Source of the DNA: Allacma fusca
Lineage: Eukaryota; Arthropoda; Collembola; Symphypleona; Sminthuridae
Direction: 5' to 3'
DNA: 64,000 bases
Assembly (NCBI GenBank): GCA_947179485.1
Contig: OX359246.1
Coordinates: forward strand, 46,975,632 to 47,039,631
In this document: one piece after another, positions 20,700-32,495 of the stretch
Layout of the letters: each line of letters opens with the position of its first letter
Numbering within the stretch: the stretch's first letter is position 1
Translations under genes and position numbers: made by a program
Notes under the pieces: model-generated
Database searches by the model: none
The model's input: only the letters and a program-made list of their open reading frames with translations
What the model was told of the DNA's origin: nothing

Positions 20700-22900
20700 T
20701 TTCTTTTTCCTGTTGTTGTAAATAATTGTCCAGAGCTTCCTGTCTTTCCTGCGACGGACTTCCTTGACTTAGCAAGACTTTTAAATACTCAATCCCTTGC
20801 ATACTAATCTCAGGTGTAATAGCAGATCTTGAAATCCTTTTGGAAACTTCTTTATAAATCTTTGGAGCACGTTTTCTGTTTGTAATTGAGCTTCAGCTAG
20901 ATCTCTTATCTGTCATCGCGATGGACATCTGCATCCCATCGGTGGACGTCACTGTGTCCCCAGCTCCAACATTCGCAATTTGATCCTCTGTACTTCCTCT
21001 AACAACCATCTTTCTCCCACTTTCATATAAATTCAATTTAAAGATTACTATCAACACTCCTTTAATCATTTCTTTTACGAATTCTTCTTTAACTCCTCTT
21101 AAATTATTATACTCCTATTTAACTCTTAACTTTCCTCACAATGCCCCAAAATATTTCCTCATATTACTCATTCCTTATTTGCTAATAATATCTTTAATAT
21201 CAATACTTCTAATGAACTCCTTATTGGCTACTTATGCCTTTAATAATAATAATAATCCTTAGTTTAATTTATAAAACACGTCGGATTAAAGTTTTCCAAT
21301 TACTGGCTTAAGTTTCTTTCACATTCCTTTACTCCTTTGTACTTAAGGTGATTATAAAATTACTTACTTTTGCTCCAGTCTTTTCTACCATGAGTATCCT
21401 TTACAGGTAATCTTCTTGTACACTTAACTTACTCTTTTAACTGTAATTATTTCCTTCAACTATTCTTACTTTGCAAATTTAATAACTCCACTCCAAATCC
21501 TTGGTGAAACTCCAGATCCTCTGCTACGCACTCCTTCTGCGACACTTCATTTCCCGAACTTGTGCTCCGCCTGAAATGGCGTCCCTTTATTCTTTTGTCC
21601 TCTCCTCCAGGACGTTTCCCTTCCTTTACCTAAACGTTCTACCTTCGTTTTGTAAATGGGTTGGGGTTTCTAATGTAAACGAGATGGCGGTGAGCTATGC
21701 ATCCCCATTATTATAGCTCGTGATCTCTCTCCCTTAACCTTGGTTCCAATATTATGGATTGAATTAATATTCAATTGCTCCTTTTCATCAGAAATTAGCC
21801 TTACAATCCGGGCTGCTCCATTCAATAAACTATCCTGGGCGGCCTCTTGTGTAAAAATAATCGTAAAATCCTCTTTCCTTTTGAATTATACACCATAATC
21901 TTGAGTTCTGAGATTCTGCATTCTTCTTCTATCTTTCTTTATTTTCCTGTCCTTGACACACTCCTGGACATATAATGACTTATCTTGAGTTCTTACTTTG
22001 CCCCACTCTATTTTCCTTAGAGTAAGCTTCCTTCTATCTTTAACTTTTTTGACTGTCTCCTTTTCATCTTCCACTCCTATTCCTTGAACATTTTCCTTTC
22101 CATTCCTTTACAACCGTTTACCTCTTTATCAATATTATAATTTACATAATATTGAATAACACAAATTTTGTCTGGGGTCTTCGATCATTTATGATAATGT
22201 TTCCTTTTTATCCTATTCATTTTGACTGAAGTTTTACAAAGATGATTTTGTAATCTCATCTTGCCCCTATGGTTTTTGAACTAGCACATTTTCATTTTTT
22301 CTTTTGATGCTAATTTCTGGTGCGTCTAGAAGCAAATCCTCTTCCTCCTGAATAATAATATTGTTTGTTTTGTCTGCACCCTGATTCTTTTCCTTTCGTA
22401 TTTCCCAGGAGGTTTTTCGTCTAATAATTTGAATGACCTCATTTATTATGAAATTTTCTTGACTCCCTTGTTGTCTTCTGGGCATTTGAATACTGTTTGA
22501 TCTGCAATCTGGTCCTTTTTACATATCTATTCGTTTCTTCCGCTGGCCAAGCTTTAGAAATAAATTTTTCACGTAGCCTTGTATTATAATTATGTACGGA
22601 TTGGTACTTTGCTCTTGTTCCTTTTCCTGCTTGTTTTAGATTCCTCTCACCCTCTTGCAAATCTGACGATGTTACACTAACAATGTCAGACCTTGTTAAA
22701 TTTTGCATAGATCCCAGCTCCGGTTCGCGACTCCTTCGTTAGTTCCTATGTTTCCAACAATTCCTGACTTTTCCTTTTGAGCGTATTTGTATCCTTGAAA
22801 TTTGCAACTTCCAAGTATCCAAAGTCTCTTGTCCACGGGTCTTCATTGGTGGTGGATATGATATTTGTATCCCTTCAGCCTTTTCATTCCGTTGATTTTG
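20700..22900 (-). other. Decayed 3' internal region of the gypsy element
   Basis: On the minus strand this holds short basic and acidic fragments (e.g. 22439-22708 with NYNTRLREKF and WPAEETNRYVKRTRL) that may be what is left after the integrase. No integrase catalytic core or envelope-like gene is recognised. Confidence 0.4.
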
Positions 22901-22914
22901 TTGTTGAAATTCCT

Positions 22915-23160
22915 TGCATTGTGTTACATAACTTTAAATGTCTCGTACTATCCTATCCCAATAATACCTTTTCCTGATAATTACGTAGGTATTAAAAAAT
23001 CCTCCATGTCCTGCTGTAGGGTCATCGTGGGCTAATTTTAAGACATCTGCTCGTAGTTTAGTGGGTACCACTAATTTCCATGGTGTTCCTGAAATCTTCT
23101 TATTAATTTTGTACAGGATGTCATGAATAATAGCATAATTCCTTTAAATTATCTGTCCTC
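22915..23160 (-). pseudogene. Gypsy integrase N-terminal zinc-finger (H2C2) relic
   Basis: Minus-strand text reads DILYKINKKISG, then LKLAHDDPTAGHGGFFNT, RKRYYW and, after a stop, SYVTQC. This is the HHCC zinc-binding domain that precedes the integrase core. The catalytic core does not follow. Confidence 0.7.
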
Positions 23161-23337
23161 CTACATGAGCTGATGTTTTGCTATCCCTTAATGACTTGAT
23201 GATTTTCAGTAATTTAGCATCCTCTTCCTGCATTTTAGCAAATACTTTAGAGTTTCCTCCTGCTGTTATTTGTACCAAATTCTTCTCTAGCTCAAACATG
23301 CATCTTGAAGTTCTTAATAATGGAACATCTAATTTTC

Positions 23338-23812
23338 TCACTGGATACCTCGATAAGCAATCCCAATTTTGACTCCTTGCCAATGTATAATTTGCATGCC
23401 ATGGTTCAGAAATTCTATTGCCCACCGGGATAACTTTCCGTGTGGATCCTTTATGTTTTGTATATACTTCAATGAATCATGGTCTGTCCTCACAATAAAT
23501 TTTCGTCCGTAGATGTATTGTCTGAATGTCTTTAAGCAATAAAGTATGGCCAATGCTTCTCTACATCTTGCATCCATCTTCTGATCTCCTTCTGTCATCA
23601 TCCTTGACGTATATTCTAACACATGATAATCCTTTCCATTAGTTGTCTGTAAAATCATCCCAGCCAAAGAATATCCTGATGCGTCGCAACCTATCATTAA
23701 ATTTGCGAATGGGTTGTAATGTTGAAGTACGGGTGCTTTTGTTAAAGCCTGTTTCAACTCATGAAATTACTTATGGTTTTCTTCTGGTTTATTTCTGGTT
23801 CTGGTCCCCATT
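23338..23812 (-). pseudogene. Gypsy RNase H domain, separated from RT by a MITE
   Basis: Contains LKQALTKAPVL, IGCDASGYSLAG (first catalytic Asp), REALAILYCLKTFRQYIYG (Glu region) and VRTDHDSLKYI (Asp). Stops lie near both ends, and continuity with RT is broken by the element at 23821-24768. Confidence 0.85.
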
Positions 23813-23820
23813 GAAAATTC

Positions 23821-24768
23821 CAGGGACGGGATATCGGAAAATACGGATTTAAATTCGGATTCGAATACTTTCTAGTTTCGATTTTAATTATTTTTAATAA
23901 TACTTCAAAATTTGAATTCCGATACGGATTCCAATATATTTGAATACTTGCTGAATTTGAATTCTGATTCAAATGTTTTTCGGATATTCGTACAAAAAAT
24001 GGGAATTTATTCAAAAGAACAATTTAATCGCAACAAAATAAGCGATACATAACACATTAAGTGTTTTTGCATCTATACATTACCACGCAATCATTTAATA
24101 TAAATTTAAGCGCAGAAAACACACGCTCAACTGAAATTTCAGTAACTAGAAAAGCAAGGATTGATCCAATAAAAATTTTTAAAAAATCGGAGTAATCTGT
24201 TAACCTGTCTAACTACTTTTCCGGTTAGTTTTTTCTGACAGTATATATTTGCAAATCGATTTGTTTGATAACACATCGTAACTAAAATGCACTTCAACGG
24301 AATTAGTTTTACGCATCCCCATGATGAGAACAAGATTTAAGAAAGAAGATACTTGATTCACTTAATCGTCCTGAAAGACCGACACCATGCGGCTATCTCA
24401 TCCTATGTGTAAGAATTTTTACAAAACGGGCTATAAATCACTGCCCATTACCAACCATACACTTTTGGTTTACCAAACGTTCGTTACTTGCCCTTTGGGT
24501 TTTATAATTGCATGTATGCGGCTTTCCAAAAATGCTTCCTATGAACATTTTCTCGCACGAGACAGTATAAAACCCAATGAAATCGATACTTTATTGGAAT
24601 CGAAATTCGTTAAAAAATATTCGAATACCCTTGTTTTTATTCTAATCCAATTTCGAATACAAATACCGTGGTGAATTGTTTTCCGATTCTAATATCGATT
24701 CGGATACCCGAATTTTTTGAATATAATTCCGATTCTAATTCCGATTCGAATTCGAATTCCCGTCCCTG
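23821..24768. mobile_element. hAT-type MITE in the gypsy pol region
   Basis: Ends CAGGGACGGGA and TCCCGTCCCTG are inverted. The 8-bp duplication GAAAATTC flanks it (23813-23820 and 24769-24776). The ends are rich in AATTCGGATTCGAAT-type words. No transposase is seen. Confidence 0.88.
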
Positions 24769-24776
24769 GAAAATTC

Positions 24777-26033
24777 TTCACGTATTTCTTTTTCTCGAGT
24801 CTGTTCAATGGTTCTGCGATATTAGCATAATCCTTTATGTACTTCCGAAAGTAATCCGTTAATCCTATGAATGATCTTACATCCTTGATTTTCTTTGGTT
24901 TTGGGAATTCTACAATTGATTGAATTTTCTTTTGATCAATTTTCCTTCCATCCTTATTATTAATGTCTCCTAAAAATTTCACTTCATCATAAGCAAATCT
25001 GCACTTTTGAATTTTGAACTTTAAATTATTTAATCGGCATCGTATTATAATAATTTTAAATCTCTTCCATAATTCCTCCAATTTTCCAGCAAAAATTAAG
25101 ATGTCAACCACATAAACCAATACAGTGGTAAATTTTAAGTCTCCTAACATGTCATCCATCATAGTTTGATACTCCGCTGGACTATTTATATACCCATAGG
25201 GTAGTCTTGTATATTTATACTTCCCTCCTGATGGAATAGAAAATGATTTCTTCGGTCTTGAATCCTTATGTAATTCCCTTTGCAAAAATCCTTGTAGACA
25301 ATCCAATGTAATGAAGTAACATGCTCCATGTAATGACATGGACATTTCATTAATCATAGGTAGAAAATAAGTATTATTGTATAACTTACTTCTTTATATT
25401 CCGTAAATCCAAACAAAATCTGTACTCTCCGTTAGCCTTCTTAACTAACAGTACTGGGCTATTGTACGGTGAGCTGCTTGGTTCGATTACTCCTAATGCC
25501 AACATCCTGTCAGTTTGCCTTTTCAGTTCTTCTCTTTCAAATTGTGAACATAGCAGTTGTGCTCTGTAAACTGGTAATTCTTTTCCGGTATCGATCACTA
25601 CTGCTCCGTGATCTGATTTCTCCAGTTCCTTTTCAGTTTTAGCAAATCTATCTCTGTTGTTGTTGATAGCATGTAATCCAAATTTTCTCACCTCGGGACT
25701 TAGTTTCGGATTAATATCCACTTCCTCCACTTTGAATGGCTCTTGAACAACTGATACTTCTTTATGTCGATGTTCTATATCCTCTTGTTCAGTTTTAATG
25801 GCTTTCCATCTAATTTCCTCATAAGATCCTAAATATCGTACTCTTGGTAAATGTAATACTCGTTTAGTTGGATTATATACATACGTGAATCCGTTTCCTT
25901 GTTCGATCTTAATTAATGGAAATCCGAGTAATAATTCTGGTGGTGCTTTACTTTGATCCAGGTAAATAAGTGCCTCTTGATCCTTTTCAGCTCTGGCGCA
26001 AGTAAATTCAATCTTTTCAAATGATCTTGGCAT
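24777..26033 (-). pseudogene. Gypsy reverse transcriptase domain, inactivated
   Basis: The minus-strand reading covers KRQTDRMLALGVIEPSSSPY, YRFCLDLRNIK, then (after an interruption near 25,360-25,386) FITLDCLQGF, RLPYGYINSPAEYQ and LVYVVDILIF. The catalytic YVDD box reads YVVD, removing one of two metal-binding Asp residues. RSFIGLTDYFRKYIKDYA, the RT-RNase H connection, follows. The protein text ends at the MITE. Confidence 0.88.
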
Positions 26034-26054
26034 TTCCTCACATGGATGGTTAGT

Positions 26055-26600
26055 TTATATGTAATTAACTATCCTTACTATTGGCTCCTCTGAAAAATTG
26101 CGATTAATATTTTTATTATTCAAAATACCACTATCGTCCATTTCATCCGAGTCTGTCATATCACTATTGTTCAACACATCCTTAGTAATTTCTCCTTTAA
26201 ACCTCCTATTAAATTTCTGTAGATAACCTTTACACTTAGAGTTTTTATTATTCTCAGGGTATAAAGTAATCTCGTCCTTTTCCATATCAATTAAAGCTTT
26301 ATGTTTCCTAGTAAAGTGTATACCACAAATTAAAATGGTAGTCATATTAGATATGACTGCGAAATCATAAAATTGTTTTCTTCCACAAATCCTGTAGAAA
26401 CTCCTTGCTGTTTTGTTGTAGCTTCGTTGACATCCGTCCACAAATTGAGAGTATTGTCTGCTTGCATGCTCCTTAATTTGGATGGAATCCGGGCTTTTCC
26501 TCTATATGTAGAATGAATATGCTGGCGAAGTACAAGACATGTTAGCCCCTGTGTCTACTGCTGCTTCAACGTTTACTTCATTTAGTAAATCTAAATGAAT
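26055..26600 (-). pseudogene. Gypsy retropepsin-type protease relic
   Basis: The active-site motif VDTGANMSC lies at about 26,545-26,570 on minus. It is followed by a stop, then by the C-terminal half (ILICGIHFTRKHKALIDM). At least one stop separates the two halves. Confidence 0.7.
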
Positions 26601-27421
26601 TAAAATATCCGATGAATTGACGGCTTGCTTCTTGAGTCTCCTGTGCTCCCTTTTTAACTGCGCTGCTGTCTCCACAAATCCATTAATCCTAAGTTTAGCT
26701 TCAAATTTGTCCTCACTAAAACTTTCACTTACACTTGAGTTCGCACTGAAAGTCTCATCATAAAAGTTCTCATCTTCTAAAATATCTTTATTTTTCCAAT
26801 TACTATTAAATCCTTCAACTTATCCAATTATATTATCCTTGCGGGTTCGGAATTATGAATCGGGCCTGGAATTGCATCCCTCGTTAAAATCCTATTAGTA
26901 ATTGTTACATCCTTCTTAATATTAAATTGAGGCTCCGGAGTCTTTGCTACCCGCGTGGAAAGACTAATTAGTTTTCCGGTTGGTATGCCGGTCTAGCTAT
27001 ATTAGCATACGGCGTTGCTGATTGTGACTGAGTCGTTCCTGGTGCCATCAAATAAAGTTGACATTGTTGTGTCCTTTCTTGATTGCTTTTGAACAATTCT
27101 CTGACAATTCTCTGACCATATCCCTTACAGTTTCCGGTTCCCGTTGATTATTTGCTTGTTGGAAATTTCTTCCTCTAAATCCTCCTCTGAATCCTCCTCG
27201 GAATCCTCCTCTATTAAAAAATCGTCTATTGTTGTTGAAAATTCCTCTGTTGTTGTTAAAATTTCCACAGTTGTTGTTAACATTTCATCTTCCTCGTCCT
27301 TTCCAATTTCCTCTGAAATTATTGTCGTTGTTGATAAATCCTCTTCCATTTCCTCTGAATCCTCCTCGTCCTCGAAGTTTACCTCTAAATTGTGAATTTC
27401 CTTATCTCTCTTCTTATTGTT

Positions 27422-28265
27422 ACAGTCCTTTTGCACATGACCAATCCGATCACAATAAAAACATTTGCCTTCAAACTATTCTGGCTTCTTCCTTTGCATG
27501 CTTGTCTTTAGTCTTCTTAAAAATGTCTGTTTCCATTTCAGTTGGAATTTCCTCATCCTCACTAGATGAATCACTTTTAGCCTTTTTGTCCTTCGTCTCC
27601 TCTAATTTATCCGTCCTTCTCCTCCTCAATAAAAAATCGAGTCTGTGTTGAAATGCTGGTATTGATTCCAAAGCACTATCTACTATGTTCTCCCTTAATT
27701 GTAGATTCAATCCATTTTATACGATAATTTAAACCTCTCATAATGATCTTCTTCCAAATCCTCTTGTAATCCTCTTCTTCCTCATCTTTTTCCATCTCCT
27801 CAACAATTAAAACTTCACGACGTTCAAAGCAACGTCTAACTAATTTATCCTTTGAGTCAGCGAAAAATTTACGCATAGTTCCCAGATAGTTCCTAGTTCT
27901 TCTAATGAAATTTCCTGTCTTTTCCTCTCTATCTCAATCCTTTCAATCCAAGTTTCAGAATTCATAGATGAAGAATACGGACCAACCTTTTAACGAAGTA
28001 TTTCAAACCTTTTGACATCCCTCTCAACTGTGATGTTCTCCAGTTTAATCCTTTTAGCGACTGCTTCTCCCATCTCGGAATCCTGTACAGCCTTTTCTAA
28101 CTCCGAATAATACTCCTGCTTCTCCAAGACTTCTTGTTCCAGAACCTTATTATTTTCCATTAATAATTCCATGTTTTCCCTCATGGTCCTCATCTCTTCC
28201 TCCATCCGTTGTTTTCCCTCTTCCAATTTAGCGTCAGTCTGATTCCTCCTTCTCCTCGTAGTCAT
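27422..28265 (-). pseudogene. Gypsy gag relic with CCHC zinc knuckle
   Basis: Begins MTTRRRRNQ at 28265 with a Glu/Lys-rich coiled-coil-like N-terminus (to 27,990), continues in other frames through RRCFERREV (about 27,810), and includes a zinc knuckle CFYCDRIGHVQKDC (27,422-27,462). Several stops and frameshifts separate the parts. Confidence 0.7.
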
Positions 28266-29003
28266 TTTGACGAATTGTGATTAATAACAATCACGAAACT
28301 TTGTTTATAAATGTTCACTGTTCACTCCTCTTGTCGGATAGTTTTAGTAGTTAGAATAAATAATTATTCATTTACGATTATAACTACCTAATAAAATCCG
28401 TTTATACACTCCTTGTAATAAAATCCTTTCATAGATCCTTCAAATAAAATCATTGTATAACTCCTTTGAATAAAATCCACTTATAAAATTATCTTTTTAA
28501 TAAAATCCTTTAATAAACTCCTTTTAGTAAAATGCTTTAATAAAAATCCATTTTAAAATCAATTGTAACGTCAGTCTGAAGATCCCTTTTTAAACTCAAT
28601 GCACTGTAGTGTCCGATGAGAATAATTAACCGTTATAATGTTCACTAATTCCTTTAATTTTATAACGGCAAAAATATTCTCTAAGAATAATGGCGGTTAG
28701 AATTCCTATTGTTCCTTTACTTTTATAACCGTCCATAAATCCTCTAGCACATCAAAAAAATCCGTTCCCAAAAAGTCCTTTGTATTGTGGAAGTAGATTG
28801 TGAAGATTCGCGGAACTTGGTGTTGTAGGTGTGGCTTTGGTGGCTTGGTTTCCTCCTCGCGTGCCATGCTGTTTTGAGCCGTACGACCGCTTCCGGAAAT
28901 TTTCAACGGACAAAATCCCGGTTCGCTTCCTTTGCTTCCTATTTATCCGGATAAATTTTCACTTTTTAATTTTGAAGTTGATTAATTCACTCCACACGGA
29001 GAT

Positions 29004-29021
29004 CAGCCGCAAACTCCACCA
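29004..29021 (-). promoter_or_regulatory. Probable primer binding site of the gypsy element
   Basis: Directly inside the 5' LTR the minus strand reads TGGTGGAGTTTGCGGCTG. It starts TGG, as expected for pairing to a tRNA 3' CCA. The tRNA was not identified. Confidence 0.55.
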
Positions 29022-29557
29022 TGTAACGTTGTGAATGTTAGGTGGGATCCTTTTTTGATTCTTTGGATGATGTTTGGAAGATCACTAAATAATTATGATC
29101 CTTTGGGTGTAACGCTCGGCTGTGAGGCGGCTTTGCGACCGCGACCTACGGTGTGGTAGTGATGGTGATAAGATGAAAACTATCTTATCCAATTAATCCT
29201 CTAAACACTTTAAATCCTTTAAGTCCGAATTGTCCTTTTTACGCTTAAGTCCTTTATATTTATTCTAATTCAAACACAACACCTTTTAACAATCCGAATC
29301 CACAATCAATCCTTTATTCCTAATTATAAATCCTAATGATTATTCCAAATGAATACTTCCTATTGATAAATCCTAATGATTCCCTGGAGCTGTTGCCTGC
29401 TCCGATCCTAACCGTAGACTCCTCTCTCTTGAAATGCTCGCTTTCCGCTCGTACACTTATCCTTATCAGTCCCTTACACCCCCGGTGCTCGGTCCCTTAC
29501 ACATCCTTTCCTTATCCTTTCAGTATCCTATTATTATCCTTATATTCTATCCTTATA
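29022..29557 (-). repeat. Right (5') LTR of the gypsy element
   Basis: 536 bp, matching the left LTR at both ends. It contains the uninterrupted Harbinger target site. Its outer edge abuts TATAA, then the downstream half of the B2 promoter region. Confidence 0.85.
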
Positions 29558-29836
29558 TATAACCCCAGCTTTTCTTTCTTTAAAGCACGTTACCAACTTC
29601 GCCAGCAACTTTTCAAGTTCGCACTTTCCAAACTCCAACTAAAATTTCTATTTCACAAAATTTCTTCAAAAATTCTAGAAAATATATAATTTTCAATCAA
29701 ACAAGCCACTATATTTTAAAAATGGGTAGGTTAAAATTTTAGCATCTTAATACTAATTTAGTTATACACTATATATTATACCATTAAACACATTTACATA
29801 CCATTATATTGTTAAATAATTTTTTTCATTGACAAA

Positions 29837-30478
29837 ATGTCCAGCTGCCGATTTGGAAGACGTAGCCAATGTCAAGGACAAAGATTCGCCCATCCTGTCT
29901 TTGCCTTCGTAGAAACTAGTCCCACGGAGGAATCTTCCAATGAGAGTGACATTGAGTCCTTCTGGAGCTAATTTATTGACATGCTCGACGAAGGCATGCT
30001 GGAGTTCACTCGTCAAATGTCTTTGAAGGAACAGGAACCAAAGAAAGAATCTCCCCAGGAGAAATGCGGACTCCGAAGGAATTCCATCGACCCAGTCAAC
30101 ACTTTCGTGCATAAAAGGGCAGGGGAATTCACCGTGAGTGTCCCACTTGGGAAAGATTCAAAACCGGAGGAACTAAATGTGATTGTGAAGGGACGTGAGC
30201 TCTTGATCGAGATAAAGAATGAGAGGGCTTCTAAGGACGGTACTTCCAGTGTGAGTCAAGTTTTCACAAAAAAGGTGGCTCTACCAGATGAAGTCAATGT
30301 GGAGGAGATTAAGTCAAGTTTTACTCCGGAAGGTGTTTTGAAGATTGAAGCTCCTTTGCCTGTACCAGAGAAACATCATGTCGTAGAAATTTCAGTGAAT
30401 TTATAAAAGGTCGAGAGTTCTTCTGTGAAGAAGACTGCAGAGGTGGACATTGAGTTTCCCACGGAATCTAGTGATTAA
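29837..30478 (+). pseudogene. Small heat shock protein B2 pseudogene
   Basis: Aligns with B1 over its whole length, from MSSCRFGRRS to a terminal ESSD. Codon 45 is TAA (29969-29971; B1 has CAA). Codon 190 is TAA (30404-30406). The 5'-UTR acceptor used in B1 (TTTTGACAG before ACAAAATG) reads TTTTTTCATTG here and lacks the AG. The alpha-crystallin domain between the stops is still open (30,000-30,400). The HSE promoter lies 13.4 kb upstream, behind the gypsy insertion. Loss of expression probably preceded or allowed the coding decay. Confidence 0.9.
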
Positions 30479-31975
30479 ATAATTATACCTTTATTTATAA
30501 ATCCAATTAAGCAGCTAAATATGGAGCATATTTAGTGGAATGTTTTGTATGATTCTTACTGTAAATAAACGGAAAAATTTGTACATAATCGTTAATAGTC
30601 ATATTTCGAGATTAAAATTTAGTTCGTTTTTCAACTTACTTTCTTAAAATCCAGCATTTTAATTTCCATGGTATGTACATATACAGTATATGTGCATAAT
30701 TTGAACTTCATGATATGAGATTACAATTGCTCTCAAAACTACACAAGTTTCCTTATTTTTTAATAAATGCTAAGGAACCATACTGCAAAAAAAAACTGGT
30801 TCTATGCATATTGTGATAACGCCCTGCTAACAGTATTGTAGTAAATTTTACGTAATATTATGAACGCTTTCTTGAAATAAAAAATTCTCATTTCATAAAA
30901 AATGTTTTTCGAAAAAACAATGCTGTGAATATATGTATTTTGATTCCAAGCTGAATAAACAATAGTAATACAAATGCACAGATCCACACCAGTTTAAGGA
31001 TATCCTTATCAAAATCCTTGGGTTTAATTACTTATAATGTAATTGTTACCTAACACGTACGCCGCTTTTATGTATGCCGGATCGGTTTGGAACTCGAGTT
31101 TTATGGACGAATTTATTAATTACAATATTTAATGTATCCATTCATTAATGGCACTAATTAAAATGTATTGTATGTACCTACGGCTTACTGGTGAATAAAA
31201 GTTAGGAATCAAAACCCATTAGCCCGATTGGAAAGGATGTGTACAACTGTGCTGAAATATGTGCGCACAAATTGTTTTGGTTTGTCGCGACTTGCCCCTC
31301 CTGGAACTCTAACTTCTGTTGCCATTGCCAATTGCCAACAATGAATTGTTGTCAGCCCTTATTTGGTACGGAGCGGATGGAACTGTCAGCGCAAAACGAT
31401 TGCTCATACATTTTTCAAATGGGAGGCAAGATTTTAAATAAAAGATACCCTGAAAAAATGTCTTAGAAAACAACTTGAAGATGATTTTCACAAGTCCGCT
31501 AAAAATCAAGACACTACAGTAGGTAGGAAATGCATCCAGCTTTCATTGTGCTTAATTGCAGGTGTTGAGAAGTTAAGGAGGAAAGTATAATCATTTAGTT
31601 ACCATGCATTTTTAACAGATTTATTGGTAGTATTAAAATAATTTTTGATTTTGTTAATCTTTGAACCAAAAGCAAAACATTGATGCTGTGCTCAGCTATA
31701 ATAAAATTCCGAATTCTAGGAATCAAAATTGTATTTATTTTATTTCAGATTTTATTCATAGATTGAAACCTCGGTCACTAATTTCTTGCAGTTTCAAGTA
31801 GAATGGCAGAGAGGCTAGCTACTGAAATAACGTTCTACGTATACTATAACGCTCTTGACTGTAGTCCTTGAAAAGATATTACTCTCCATAAGCATGAAGC
31901 AAGTTCCCCAGAGCATTTCATTCCCTACCACAACTCCAACTCAAGTAGGTATGTACACTGAAGAAACAAACGGAC
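30479..31975. other. Spacer between B2 pseudogene and gene C
   Basis: The 3' region of B2 (to about 30,580) resembles that of B1. The remainder has no recognised gene or repeat. Confidence 0.5.
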
Positions 31976-31980
31976 TGCTA

Positions 31981-32146
31981 GAACAGCCTCGAAGCTTCTG
32001 TATTGACGAAGACTGTGAGTCAGAGTGATGAAGCAGAATTAACGTACACAAATACACACACAGTAAACGAGCAATGCAACGATGACTTGAGCTTTCAGCT
32101 TTAGCTTGCTGTTAGATGACTTGCATTTAACTCATGCGGTATAAAA
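31981..32146 (+). promoter_or_regulatory. Promoter of sHSP C: HSE and TATA box
   Basis: GAA at 31981 and 31991 and TTC at 31996 are in 5-bp register, including the exact GAAgcTTC pair. TATAAAA is at 32140-32146. Transcription likely starts near 32,172. Confidence 0.6.
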
Positions 32147-32495
32147 CCCATGAATTTACCCGTTGGAACCACAGTCTCATTTTGACAGATCGCAAGTAAC
32201 AAACTAAACTCTACTAAAATTTCCAAACATTTAGATTTCCATTTAATCTATTGAATTTACAAGTCTGTTTTTGAAAACCTAAACAATTCCAAGCTAGTCA
32301 CTTGCTCATCAGAAATACTTTCACAATTTTTTAACACTCAAAACCGACAAACGTAAGTTTTCTCCATTCAAAGCCGGACTTTTACAATTTATTCCATTAA
32401 GTTTCAAAGTTAATTCCCAAGACTTCGTAAATAGTAAACGCTCTATAATAATTCCCATAATTTATTTTTATTGCAGAAAATCCAAACGTTGCAAA

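Larger units (their letters stand above)
16177..29557 (-). mobile_element. Ty3/gypsy LTR retrotransposon with nested insertions
   Basis: LTRs at both ends begin TGTAACGTTG and end TTATA on the plus strand, flanked by TATAA (16172-16176 and 29558-29562). Coding order on the minus strand is gag, protease, reverse transcriptase, RNase H, integrase zinc finger, as in Ty3/gypsy. It carries a PIF/Harbinger element in the left LTR and a hAT MITE in pol; without them it is about 8.8 kb. All coding domains are broken by stops and frameshifts, the RT YxDD box is altered and the integrase core was not found, so it is inactive. Confidence 0.9.

Noticed and set aside
20307..20807. 166-codon plus-strand frame in the left LTR
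   Set aside because: It runs into the AT microsatellite (YIYIYIY) and LTR sequence; only the first part could be captured coding sequence.
27144..27651. Ser/Leu-rich plus-strand frames
   Set aside because: Antisense shadows of the acidic Glu/Asp-rich gag relic on the minus strand.
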